DNA of 64,000 bases. Origin: Yamagishiella unicocca (Eukaryota; Chlorophyta; Chlorophyceae; Chlamydomonadales; Volvocaceae). The notes below the pieces were generated by a model. The model saw nothing but the letters and a program-made list of their open reading frames with translations, was not told the DNA's origin and did no database searches. Location: NCBI GenBank assembly GCA_003116995.1, contig BDSL01000033.1, positions 682,001 to 746,000 on the forward strand, in the 5' to 3' direction. A program made the position numbers and the translations under genes. Of the stretch, positions 1-11,246 are shown piece by piece; the first letter of the stretch is position 1; each line of letters begins with the position of its first letter.

Positions 1-300
1 GCCACAACAATTGTTCTGGTTGCTGGGCGTCGAAGTGTGCCAAAAAGGGTACAACAGACATGAGCGGGTTGCAGCCACAGTGATGCCGAACGAATTCGTG
101 CCCGCTGCCTAGCTGGTCGTCGCCTCAGCGGGAGTGCGACGACATATCGCCCCAAACGACTTCTTGGCAAGGCCAGTGTGTCCTTTCCTTTAAACAAACG
201 TGACACCTCACCCCTTGTATCGCTTGGTAATTGACGTCCTACCTGCTGCTCTCCCCTTCCTCCCGACGCACCCTGCTACTCTACTCCCACCTGCGCACAG
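1..300 (+). other. Left-edge segment upstream of the M43 protease exons
   Basis: No complete gene can be assigned here. One frame (3-83) reads a short Cys/Lys-rich peptide with spaced cysteines and ends in a TGA at 81-83, so it could be the C-terminal tail of an upstream secreted Cys-rich protein. Alternatively, a GT at 49-50 could end an exon of the downstream protease: in the frame starting at base 2 it leaves two bases of a codon, which the exon at 301 completes. I cannot decide between these. Bases 200-300 look like the pyrimidine-rich 3' part of an intron ending in CAG at 298-300. Confidence 0.3.
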
Positions 301-2687
301 TAACGGGGATGGCACGTACGGTCCCCCCGGCATCGAATCCGCGTGCGACATGGCGCAGCGCATGGTGACCATTGCCAACTACCGCCTGGCGCCCTCCAAG
401 TTCCAGATCTTCGTCAGCGAGTGCCGTAACACGCCGAGGTCAGTGCCTGGTTGCGCTCAGAAAGAAAGAGAGAAACGTTTCTCCCTACCAAGCAGCTAAT
501 CCGCTGCGACCTCTGCCCAAACATGCAGCCCGTTGCTGCATCTGCCCGTGCCAGTTGCACTCCCACTCCTTCACTCCCACAAACCCAAACGTCAACGCCA
601 CCGTCCAATCTTTCCCAAAGGCCTTCTCGAAGCAACGTCGTGCTTGCCCCGCCATGCGTGTGCCCTGCGCGACCCACACCTGACACGTGATATCGGACTT
701 CCGACCTGACCTTACATCCCCACCTTTGTGTGTACCGTTTTCACCCCCACCTCGGACAGCTATCAGTACCTGGTGTACGCATCTCGTGATGCCTGGCTTG
801 CGTGCTCCAGCACGGGCACCTTCTACGGCAACTGCGGCGACATCATCCCGACGAGCGTCGTAGACTTTCCCCGCACGATCAACATATACATCAATGGCGA
901 GCAGCCGCCTGTCACGTCGGTCGGTTACGCATGGGTTGGTGGCCACGTCACGAACCCGTTGGAGGGGCACATGGGCCTTACGTGGTCAACGGTCAGCACA
1001 CGTAAGCACGCCGTCCGGTCCGTCGCCCGTCGTGCTCTTCCTCGTGTGGGCTCGGCCCCGAGGTCCGCGGTTCGAATCCGCAAGCAGCGCCCTCGTGCTC
1101 CTCCCTCCATCCTCCGCGAGGACCACCCGAACAGCGTCCTGTGCCGTCTCACCGCGGAAGGGTGACCTGAGTTGTGGCTCCTGCAGTGCCCTTCAGTACA
1201 TCGAGTTGCGCGCGCTGAGGGGGGCCGCCCCTGCCCGCCCCTGCCCCCTCGTGACCCGTCTTCCCTCGCTCGCAGTCGGCTTCAACAACCGAGGCTCCTA
1301 CGAGTCGGGCGCGTCTGGTCTGGTGCACGAAGTCCTGCACCACCTGGGTATGGACCACACTTTCTCAACCAAGAGCTGTGAGGATTCAGACCTGGGCAGT
1401 GGCGTCACCGACACGCCCGCCACCCTCAACCCCGTGTGGAACCAACCCTGGGCCATGAAGGCCGCCATGGCCTGCATGAACTCCTGGAATAAGGCCCTTT
1501 CGACGAACTGGGACACGGCCAACCGCCAGGCGCAGCTGCGTGTTGGCATTCCCCCCGGCGACGTGAACGCCGCCTTCGACTCCTGCCCTAACAACCCCAA
1601 CCCCGACGAGACCAGCAACTACATTACCTACACATACGACCTCTGCCTCCTGGTGTTGGGGCATCTAACCAGCGGCCAGATTGCCGCGATGCACACGATC
1701 ACCGCCAGGACCAACCCCGCTTTGTACACCCTGGGCCAGTACCTGGCTCTCAACCCACCGCCGGGCGTCGTGACTATCTCGGCTCCCCCTCCGTCACCCC
1801 CGCCTCCGTCTTCGCCGCCGCCTCCGTCTCCACCGCCGCCTCCGTCTCCGGCACCGCCCACGTCCCCGCGACCTCCTCCCGTCGTGGCCGCGAACAACAG
1901 CCCGCCGCCCAGTCCGCCGCCGCCAAGCCCCGGCCCCAGCGCGTGCGTCTCATCCACCAGCCGAGGGTGCACCTGCATGGCCAGGTGGCAGTACAACAAC
2001 GTCTGGTACACCGACTGTACGTCTGTACCTGACGTCAGCACCAGGGGCACCCTGTGCGCCGTTGACCTGTCCAGCGGTAACTGCCCGAACGCGCGTAACG
2101 GCTGGTGGGACATGTGCACCAAGGACCCGGCCTGCCCCTCCGGCACCACCGCCAGCCCTCCGCCCCCTTCGCCACCGCCTCCTAGTCCCCCACCAGCCAT
2201 CACCACCCGATGTGATGCCGGCGCCACCACTAAGTCCGGCCTGACCTGCACCTCCAACCCCTGGAAGATCAAGGGCGATGCCACCACCTACAACGGCTGC
2301 GCCAATCCCACTAACGACGCCAACGGTGTCTGGTGTGCGTTAGCTACCGGTCAGGCAACCACCGCGGGCAACAAGTGGGACTACTGCCTACCCGCCTGTA
2401 ACCTCGTGTCGTCGAGCGGCCAGAATCAAGTATCGTCGTCACCGCCGCCCCCGGCCATAACTCTGCCGTTGAAAAAGGCGTGCACGACCTTCTCCGGCAT
2501 GCCCGACGACAACTGCAGGTGCTCCGACTTGTACACCATATCATTCTCGGGCGGCAAGACGTACGAGCGGCAATCAGGGTGCACGGTGTTCAGCGAAACA
2601 GGCGGCCGGGGCATGTGCATCCTGGATTGCAAGAGGGACAAGAAGGGCAACACCGGCACGGCCAGCACCTGCGATTGCGCTTCGTAA
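301..2687 (+). CDS. Secreted M43 (pappalysin-like) zinc metalloprotease with FN2-like modules, 5' incomplete
   Basis: The exons are 301-438, 760-1001 and 1276-2687 (stop TAA 2685-2687), and the phases agree across both introns. Early exons upstream are missing from the model. The third exon carries the zinc-binding motif HEVLHHLGMDH (HExxHxxGxxH), followed by a DTP motif and the block NYITYTYDLC, an order typical of M43 peptidases, which cleave extracellular proteins. The Met normally found in the Met-turn is Ile here. After the catalytic domain come Pro-rich SPPPP linkers of the kind that are hydroxyprolines in algal matrix proteins. Between them lie two Cys modules (about 1945-2125 and 2210-2395) with the Cys/Trp/Tyr spacing of fibronectin type II domains, then a third, different Cys-rich segment at the C-terminus. 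A role in wall or matrix remodelling is inferred. Gametolysin-type M11 proteases look similar overall, but the sequence after the zinc motif fits M43 better. Confidence 0.9.
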
Positions 2688-3853
2688 GGTAGAGGGTCGG
2701 GCGAAGCGTAAGAACGCCCCCGCGAGAGACCCGAGCGCGTCTGGAAGCTTCGAATCAGGGTCTCCGCAGCTGGGCGCGCTGACCTTCAAAACCCCTAGGG
2801 CCTGAAAACCCTAACAACCGGCCGGGCGCGACTCCGGCTGGATCCAAGGGAAGTCACCCGGTGTTCGCGCCGGGCAGCTGCCGGAGCTGGATGAATGGGC
2901 TCGCCGGGCAAAACAATTCATGGTTTTTCATTCGAGTGGGCTGCTATAGATTGCACTGCGCCAAATGCGATGTATAGGTGGGTAGGGGTACCGGTAGCTC
3001 TCGAGCGCAGGGTTCCAGGGTCTTATGCTGAAATGTGGCTGCAGTCGTCCGATTAGCTGGCAAGCCTCTCTCTGCAATCAATCTATAGCACGACGCAAGC
3101 TCCTTGCCGGCATCACCGCTCGGGGCGCCGAGGACTGTCCTCCAGGCCAGGTCTCGCGCGCGTGTTGGGACGCGGATGGAAGATGATCTATTTAGGAGCG
3201 AAGCCGGCAGGGAGTGTGTGGGTATCTGCCGAAGGTTTCGTGTCCGGCTGGAGACCATTGATCCCACGGTGTGCATGTGAGGGGTGGCAGGGGTCTGTAC
3301 TCTGGGGCCGTTCGCGTGCCTGAGCATGGGCTGTGTACAACTGCCAACTGTACATGTGTTGGGTGGTACATGCGAGGGAAATTAACTCGCGCCCTGCGCC
3401 AATCCTTTGTGCCTCGATCATCCGCGCGAGCATGGTGTGCTCTTTATAGCATGAGACCGATATCGTGCGGTGCAGCTTTTGGTTATCGTACCTTCCGCGT
3501 ACATTATGAACGCCGGTTGGAGTGAGTTGGCTTCCAGAACATTATTGTTTTCCGTTGGACAGGTCTAAAGACCTTATCGTTTCCGTTTAGACAGGTATTA
3601 GGCGGTAGGTATAGTGGACTGGATAGCAGCAAACACTTGAGGCGTAATAGCTGCACCTCATTGCATGCTGATTTACGTGTTGTCTAGATGGATCAAATTG
3701 TCGCTTCCGGCTCTTCGTGTTACTCTGCGCTTTTCTGACGGTTGGGATAGATACGAAGATGCAGGCATCAGTTGTACCAATCAAAATCAACAAGCTGCCT
3801 GATGCTGTCCGGCATTCTATCGGCAGTAGCACTGCTATGTTCGCGGCAAGTTT

Positions 3854-3858
3854 GTAAG
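3854..3858 (+). terminator. Candidate poly(A) signal TGTAA for the M43 protease gene
   Basis: TGTAA is the usual poly(A) signal in volvocine algae. This copy lies about 1.17 kb after the stop codon, which is long but possible. No nearer copy on this strand was noticed. Confidence 0.3.
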
Positions 3859-4035
3859 TATATCGGAGGTGTGAAGCCCAATCCTAGTTGCTGAGGTTGC
3901 TGAGGTAACAAGACAAATATTGCCGCAGGTCTGCTGAGTGCAGATCGTGAGGCCTGACTAGGGACAACGGCCGTCCTTGTAAACACGAAGTGTGTGGGTG
4001 CTGCGGAGACCATAGACTTGTTTGCTCCCAGTCCC

Positions 4036-4040
4036 TTACA
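4036..4040 (-). terminator. Candidate poly(A) signal TGTAA for the sulfotransferase gene
   Basis: The complement of TTACA gives TGTAA on the minus strand about 470 bases after the stop codon. A second copy lies at 4052-4056, so either could be used. Confidence 0.4.
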
Positions 4041-4505
4041 TGAACTACGCACAAATGACCGTTACACGCGGTACCCCAGCCCCGTTTGAAAACAAACAAG
4101 CAAGGGTTTATGTCCGGAAGAAAAACTTCGATCACCGGTTTAATCAACCCGTGCGCTGGTGGCGCTGTGGTGGGGCTGGTGAGGGAACCGTGGGTCCGCA
4201 GGTCCGCAGACTGACGACCACCGCAGACACCGCGCAGCCGACAGCGCACAGCACCGCCGGGGGCATACCTCCGTCCAGCATGGGAAATACACTTCTAACT
4301 GCTTCGCAACCACCATCTTAACCACCATGACCGTACAAGGCCCGGCGGGACGGGGAGGAGTGGGCGTCCTTCGTTTATTCGCTCCCGTTCTGCTCCACAC
4401 AGCAGCTAGCGGCACCAGCCCCTAACCTCACGCTCTTTCCGTGGACACGATTCCTGACTGTGTGCCGCACCATCCGAGCCTGCTGCCGCCCTGCGCCCGC
4501 GCCCC

Positions 4506-7500
4506 CTAGTACCCCCATAGCCATCGGGGGTCGTTGCCAAAGGCCGCGGAGAGCGCTTGGTTGTAGGGCCTGTGTGGTGGGGTCCAGGGTGCGTTGCGGG
4601 CCCGGCCTTTGGTTGGGGATCGGTGGTTGTAAGGCAGAGGCCGGACAGGGGCTGGTAGCGACAAGGAACGACCCACACGGTCCCGTGCAGCGTTATGCAT
4701 CGCGGCGACCAGCCTTCGACCAGCACCATGCCCGCATCCGAACCACCAACCACCAACCACGCACCTGTAGAAGTCGCGGAGCAGCTCGTACGCCTGCCGC
4801 AGGACCTGACTCTCCGAGCTGCTGTCGTCGTACTTGGCCGCCTGCGGGAACAGCACGAGGGACCGGCGGGGAGGACGTGTCTTGGTAGTTGGCGCGCCCA
4901 GCTGTCATGTAACCGGGCCTTTTCGCCCCCCACCCCACCCGCATCCACGTTTTTCCTCGCACCCCCGGGTCTTCCTCGACCCTTCCCCCCCCCCGCACCT
5001 GCGTGTTCTTGGCTGCCAGGTCCACAATGCCCTTCATCTCCTCCGGGTTCAGGTCCCGCAGGCCTGGCGGCAGACGAGGAGGCGGGAGGGCAGGGGGGGG
5101 AGGCGGGAGGGCAGGGGGGGGAGGCGGGAGGGCAGGGAGGGGACACGTCAGCAGCACTCCGCCCGCGTCTCGGACGTACGATCACACCCCCGGAGGCCAG
5201 TGCCAGTGCCAGTGCGGGCAGCAGGCCGGGCGTTGGCGCATGGCTTGTCCGTCACCCAAACCCAGACCCCACCCTCTCACCTGCCGTACTCCACCGGCGA
5301 CCAGCCACAGGCCACCATCCACCCTCCCAACCCGCCTTACCCCACCCCACATGCCGCCCACGAGAAGCCTCCCCCGCCTGCCTTTCACAAAGAACCCATA
5401 CGATATGACCCCTTCCGACTAGCCAGCTGCCCAGCCACCCACCCAGGAACTTTATCGCCGCCACCAGGTGCTCCACGGGCGCCGCCTTGTAGTCCTCCGT
5501 GCGCATGAACAGCATCTGGCTGCGAGGGAACACGGACAGCCAGCCGTCCAGGAACTCCGAGTACATGCCCTTCACCAGCTGCTGGGGCATGTAGGTCTGG
5601 GGGTGGAGGGGGTGGAGGGAGGGGGGGGGGGAGGGGGGAGGGAGGCGCGTGTGTATGTGGAGTGTCGGGGCAGGAGGGGGGGAGGCACCGGTTGTTCCGG
5701 CCGCCCAGCCACAGACCCGCTTGTGATGTGTGGGGGGGGGGGTTATAAAAACCGTTTTACGCAACGGGACAGTGTGTGTGGGGGGGGGTTATAAAAACCG
5801 TTTTACGCAACGGGACAGTGTGTGTGTGGGGTTATAAAAACCGTTTTACGCAACGGGACAGTGTGTGTGGGGGGTTATAAAAACCGTTTTACGCAACGGG
5901 ACAGTGTGTGTGTGGGGTTATAAAAACCGTTTTACGCAACGGGACAGTGTGTGTGGGGGGGGTTATAAAAACCGTTTTACGCAACGGGACAGTGTGTGTG
6001 GGGGGGGTTATAAAAACCGTTTTACGCAACGGGACAGTGTGTGTGGGGGGGTTATAAAAACCGTTTTACGCAACGGGACAGTGTGTGTGGGGGGTTATAA
6101 AAACCGTTTTACGCAACGGGACAGTGTGTGTGGGGGGTGTATAAAAACCGTTTTACGCAACGGGACAGTGTGTGTGTGTGGGGGGGGGGTGTTAGGGGCG
6201 TGTACGAACCCATACTGGCCGATACAATGGAGCGGCTGCAGCAACACCCATGGCCAGTAATCCGCAGTTCCCAGGACCACCACCACCACAACGCTTCTTA
6301 CCTCGCACGCAAGTTTCTCCCCGCAACCCCGACACCATGGATTTCCAAGCCGGCCCGTCCCGCGCTGGCGCCTGATGTCGTCCCTCCTCCCTCTGCCCCC
6401 GCCCCCCCCCCGCCGCACCTTGAGGCAGTACAGCCTAGTGTTGTCCGCCAGACAGGCCTTCCAGTCCTCGATGTCCTGCGTCACCTTGTCCAGGAACTCC
6501 TTGTTGGTGGGCTTGGGCAGCGCCTTGGTGCTGCAGGGAGGGTACGAGGTGAGGTGGGACGAGCAGGGAGGGTACGAGGTGAAGGGCGACGAGCACGGAG
6601 GGTACGAGGTGAGGTGGGACGAGCAGGGAGGGTACGACAGGAGGTGGGACGAGCAGGGGAGGTGAAGGCGGGAGGTGCAGGGGGGTTGCAAAAAGGCCTG
6701 GTTACATGATATTAGAGATGGAGAGCGGCAAGGGGTGGCACAAACATGCGTCAGACGGGAGGGGATGGGCCACAGCGCCCGCCTCCCTCCCTCCCGCAAG
6801 CCGTTGGGATTCCCAAAGCCCCTAGCTTGACAGCTAATGTAGCACGGGCGATGGACTCTCAAGCAACTTGATCGACAGGGCCAGCAGCTAGGTCCGCCTT
6901 CCTAAGCCTCCTCGAACTCCTGGTCCCTCACAGCCCCCTCCTACACCGACTCATGGGTTACCTCGCCGCCCTCCCCCTCCCGCCCCCTCCCACCCCCTCC
7001 CGCTCCCTCCCGCCCCCTCACCGGTAGTAGAAGAACGCCGAGCGGTACCTGGTGACCGGGTCCCTGAACATGACGATGTATCGCGACCAGGGGGTGGCCT
7101 CCCACAGGTACTGCGCCAGCGTGGAGTTGATGCGCTTGGAGAGGGTGCGGCCGCTGTCCGGGGGGAGGAGGGGCCGGGGGGAGGGGGGGCAAAAATACCG
7201 GTTACGCGACACGGTTACGACAGCTGGCGCATGTTAGAGCACTAGGAGTTACTACCGCTGTCGGAGGGGGGAAGGGGGGGGGCAGGGGTTTGCAGGGCAG
7301 GGAGCGTGGGGCAGGGCAGGGGAGGCAGTGTGGGGCAGGCCAGGGCAGGTGAGGGAGCGGAGGCCAGGGCAGGGCAGGGCAGGGAGGGAGTGGGAGCGAT
7401 GGAAAGCAAGGTGGAACCACACAGACACCCACCCACACCCACACAGATAAATCCCCCTACCGCAGGTGCGAGTACACGGCTGTGTAGGTGTTGGACGAGG

Positions 7501-9571
7501 CCTCCCCCGTGATGGCCGCCTTGTTGGCGTGGATGCGCCCTGCTGCCTTGTCGAACACGTTGACGTAGGCGGGGAAGGAGCCGTCGTAGCGGCCGGGGCG
7601 CTTCACGCGGACGGGGTAGGCGGACTCGTCCCAGAAGTGAGGGCCCTGGGAGCAAGACGAGCGGGGGCCGTGCGGGGCGGGGGGCCAGACGGTAACTCGG
7701 TGTAACCAACCAAAGTGCGTCACGCCAGGGGGCGGGAGGAGGGTGCGGGCGCAGGAGGAGGAGGAGGAGGGGGCGGGAGGAGGGGGCGGGAGGAGGGGGC
7801 GGGAGGAAGAGAGGGCTGCCAGTCAGTTGGACGGTGATCACCGCCGTCGCCGCAGCTGACCCCCCCCCACCCCCCGGGGTTTCTTTGAACACGGGTTTTC
7901 CTCGCAACCGGGAGCAGCGGACTGGACCCGGGAGCAGCGGACTGGACGGGTCCCAGTTTGCCGGTGCCGGTGCTGTTGCCAGCGCTGGTGCAGTCCTGTG
8001 ATGGGCCAGGACGTCGATCAGCGGCACGGCCCTCCAGCCCGCACCCCTGCTCCCGCCAAGAAGCTTCCCCTGCTCCTTCTCACCCGCCTCGCGTCCCCTT
8101 CCCCTTCCCCTCTCCTCTCCTCTCCGCCGGAGCCCCCACCCTGTCACCCGTCTGGAGCCTCAACCCTGCCACCCGGGTGAGGCGTAAACGGGTCTTTCGT
8201 GCACCCCCCCCACCGTCCCACCTTCCACGAGCAGTCGATCATGTCGGGGTGTTCCACCAGGCGGTTGTAGAGGTCGGTGGTGCCGCACTTGGACACCCCC
8301 AGGATCTGGAAGTACGGCAGGCACTTGAACATGCCCTCCACGACCCTGTGGGGGGTGGCATAAAAACCGTTGACGCGACAAGGACGCGGCGGGTGGGCGT
8401 GTGTGGTGGGGCGGAGAGGTGGCCGCCGTTGGGCGGAAGCTAAGGCTGCAAGGGGACTGGTGCGAAGGAACGGCAGCGAGGAAGCTCGCGCGGTGCGGTC
8501 GGGGGGTCATGCCCGTTGGGCGGAGGGTGGTGGGCGGACAGGTGTTTTTGGCTGGGGCTAGAGGTGGGTATAGGGGGGCGGCTGCGGCCGGCGCTGGCAG
8601 TTGGCAGCTGGCTCGCCGCTGCTTGGGATGAGGGGGAGGTGGCGAGAAGACCCGGTGTCACACCACAGGAAATGGAGGGAAGGAACTAACTGGTAAATGT
8701 ATGGGGCGTGGTGGGGGGCCGTGTGCGATGAAGGGGGTGCGGCCCTCCGCGTGCGCCGCTGCGTGGAGGGGTTGTGGCCCCGAAGAGGGTAGCAGGTGCC
8801 GTGGCGGCCGCATCCAGCGTGGGTGGGGCGCCACCAACCCTGGAGTGCTCCAGCATGCGCCCACAACTAGGTGTCCGAAGACAATGCGCCAGCTGTTGTG
8901 GCTATGCCGTGCTACCGGTCAATATGCCACCACCCCCACCGCCACCCCCAGGCCGCTGCCGCTGCGTCCAGTAGGAGATGGTGGAGAGTGGCCGAGGCGG
9001 TGGAGTGACAGCAGTGCGGCGCAGAAAGGTTGCGGCGCAGGAGGGTTGCGGGTGGCAGGTGGACGGCAGGAAGAGCGGATGGGTCGCGAGAGTGTGCAAG
9101 ACGGGGCTTCGGGAGGGGGAGGAGAATCGAGGCAGGGGTCAGAAGGGCGGGGCACAGGAATGGGGCAGGAGGCAACGAGACGTGTACGAGGACCACAACC
9201 GCGGGGGCGGGGGGCTAACGACATGGATCTCACCAGCACGGGTTGCGGTAATCCGCCTCATAGGTGGTTGGGAGTACTGTGAAGGTATCCCTTGCTGCAC
9301 CCTCAATCTCAGCAAAGTTTGGTAGGTGCGTGTGCGCCATCCAAATCTCGTTGACGTGATACGTAGGTACATTCACCTTCAGAATTTTGAAGGGCATGTC
9401 TTAAGACGCTCTGCTGCACCAGGAAGAGGCCGCATTGTTTTGCAACATACCTACCTGGGACGCCAGGTAACTTGACGGGTTAATGGCGGTTCCATCCGAA
9501 AGCACAAACGCCAGTTGCAAGCCTAGCAACAAGCAGGCAGCTGCTACCGCTGACGGGATGCTCCCGCCCAT
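4506..9571 (-). CDS. Golgi/secretory carbohydrate sulfotransferase (CHST15/GalNAc4S-6ST-like), complete
   Basis: Ten exons join without a phase conflict into 390 residues: 9571-9455, 9376-9234, 8345-8222, 7645-7461, 7153-7022, 6530-6419, 5596-5443, 5063-4999, 4841-4765 and 4569-4506 (stop TAG 4506-4508). The enzyme should transfer sulfate from PAPS to a glycan. The 5'-phosphosulfate loop is GVSKCGTTD (residues 103-111), and the 3'-phosphate motif is RDPVTRYRS (220-228, Arg and Ser correctly spaced). An NPCW motif precedes the PAPS loop. The N-terminus has a hydrophobic stretch at residues 8-24, fitting a signal anchor or signal peptide, so the protein probably works in the Golgi lumen on wall or matrix polysaccharides. 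The start ATG (9571-9569) is the first codon of exon 1, directly before that stretch. The intron between exons 6 and 7 contains a ten-copy minisatellite. The acceptor substrate cannot be read from sequence. Confidence 0.93.
5735..6175 (+). repeat. Ten-copy minisatellite in a sulfotransferase intron
   Basis: About ten tandem copies of a 42-48 bp unit are present. Each has the near-invariant core TTATAAAAACCGTTTTACGC followed by AACGGGACAG and a variable TG/G-rich linker. Nearly all variation is in the linker length. The array lies in the intron between exons 6 and 7 of the minus-strand gene. Single diverged copies of the core occur at about 8356 and 30808. Confidence 0.95.
6541..6660 (+). repeat. 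30-bp tandem repeat, four copies
   Basis: Four 30-base units starting GGTACGAGGTGAGGTGGGAC run head to tail in the intron directly upstream (minus-strand sense) of sulfotransferase exon 6. They end next to the splice acceptor at 6531. Confidence 0.95.
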
Positions 9572-11246
9572 GTCGCTTGCCTCCAGTCAACAGGCGCCAA
9601 GATCAGCCGCGCGCACTATCTTTGTATCCTTATGATGACATAGACAAAGGCACCTATCGTTTATAAAGGTTTTGAGTGCGCTTCGATAGCTATCCTTCCT
9701 GATCACTGAGAAGTAGTGTTCACAACTAATAAGCAGGTAACTAAAGCGCTCACTACACTTTATATGTACCGGTAGTACAAGTCCTGTGTCAGAACCAGCA
9801 GCACCTACTGTCCTACTGTATCGCAACCAGCGCTAGACGTACGCATGCGTGCATATACTTCTGGCGGCCAGGGGCAAGACTTCCATCTTAATCCGACAAC
9901 ATCGCGTGTGTACGTTTGTAGGGCGCGCTGACGCTAGCATGACAGTTTACTTCACTCCCTGACGGAACCGTTGGTACCTTGCGGTGTTGACGACAGGCGC
10001 GCAACAACGGACGCTGCGCGCCTCCCCCCGATCCCCCGACCACCTGCACCCCGTCATGCGTGATCACGGCACATAAGCCATCGAAGTAGCCGCTCTCTTA
10101 GGTCTATCGAGACGAAGGCTCTTAAATTGGCAAACACCAACAGTCCGCGACTCTCCAGGGATAACAATCCCCGGCCCCAAACCGCTTTTGGGTATCCGTT
10201 AGAACCAGAGCAAGTGACAGCTTCCTGTTGCTGTATCGGTTCAATCCCGCATCCTCACCCCCAACATTCCGCAGAGTCATCGTAAGGGACACACACCAAC
10301 GATCCAACACTAATGGGGCCCTGTGCGTCTTCTGCCCGCTAGGCAGTTCCACAAATCGCCTCCGGGTCGACGCGCACCTGCGACCCTATCCCACCATCGC
10401 CAGCATCTCTCTACCCGGCCCGCCTAGGGCGATCACCCGTTTCCTACCTTCCCCTTCAGTACGACACCAGCGAAACATTCCGTACACACGGCACAATGTG
10501 GCCGTGCCTGTCTCGATCCACTCCAAAACCAATACGCAGCAACCTGCGGCTCCGGATCCAACCCGTGCCCTCCGGGCTTCCGTCCCCAAGACGACATACA
10601 AAAAGTTCATTTCGACGCAAGCATAAGGCCCTCTGTCCTCAATCCTGGCACGCGGGTACAACACCCGTCATGCCCTCGGCAACCCAAGCCGTACCTTGTC
10701 GTACATGCAGCCGCACACGCGTCCCCCGAAACATGGTATGAACGGGAATCGGGGGTTATCCGCTGCCAGCATGGCAAACCACCCTCACCATCTCATGGTA
10801 TTTATGATGTGTGCGTCCGGACTCCGGAGACGCCTCCGCCTTCGTCTTCGCACTCGTGGCCCCCAGCACGGCCCGCAAAACCCTACAACCCACCATCGAC
10901 TTGTCGCAATCCACCTGCCTCCAGGACCGCAGCCAAGTGCGATCACATGTGGTGCACAAACGACCCCCCCAAACCAGCATTCCCATGCAGCAATCCCCAA
11001 CCACCACTGCCACCACACGGAGCAGCCTCGGTTGGCAATAAGATTTGAATTAAAGTAAATGCACGATAGTATTTGTTGTAGCAGTTCCTGCTGGCCACTC
11101 TTGCATTGAGCACGGGCCAAACGCTGTCCGCAGTCTGTGTGTTACTGCAACTAGTACCACCTCTGATATCCCCCACGCAGCCCCCACAGAGCCAAATCCG
11201 CTTCCCCCCTCCCGCACCACTCGTGCGCCCGCCTACACTAGGCAGC
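9572..11246. other. Intergenic region between sulfotransferase 5' end and giant gene 3' end
   Basis: This contains the sulfotransferase promoter (just above 9571) and the 3' UTR of the minus-strand giant gene ending at 11247. Open frames such as 10228-10626 (+) have unspecific Thr/Pro/Arg composition and no recognisable domain, so I do not call them. No TGTAA on the minus strand was noticed. Confidence 0.55.

Larger units (their letters stand above)
2688..4505. other. Convergent intergenic region (3' ends of protease and sulfotransferase genes)
   Basis: Two genes end towards each other here. I see no coding exon. The segment should hold both 3' UTRs. The base composition is lower in GC around 3530-4060 than in the flanking exons. 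Confidence 0.6.

Noticed and set aside
1066..1085. tRNA T-arm-like sequence (GCGGTTCGAATCCGC)
   Set aside because: No matching acceptor, D or anticodon arms could be built around it; it lies in an intron of the M43 gene.
5735..6175. CRISPR-like array
   Set aside because: There are no unique spacers of constant size and the genome is eukaryotic; this is a minisatellite.
5865..6260. Open frame of repeated KNRFTQRDSV units
   Set aside because: It is produced by the minisatellite; frame changes follow the G-run length, and the strand is opposite to the gene.
10228..10626. 132-residue plus-strand open frame
   Set aside because: Unspecific composition, no domain, no splice context, and it lies in the 3' flank of a minus-strand gene.
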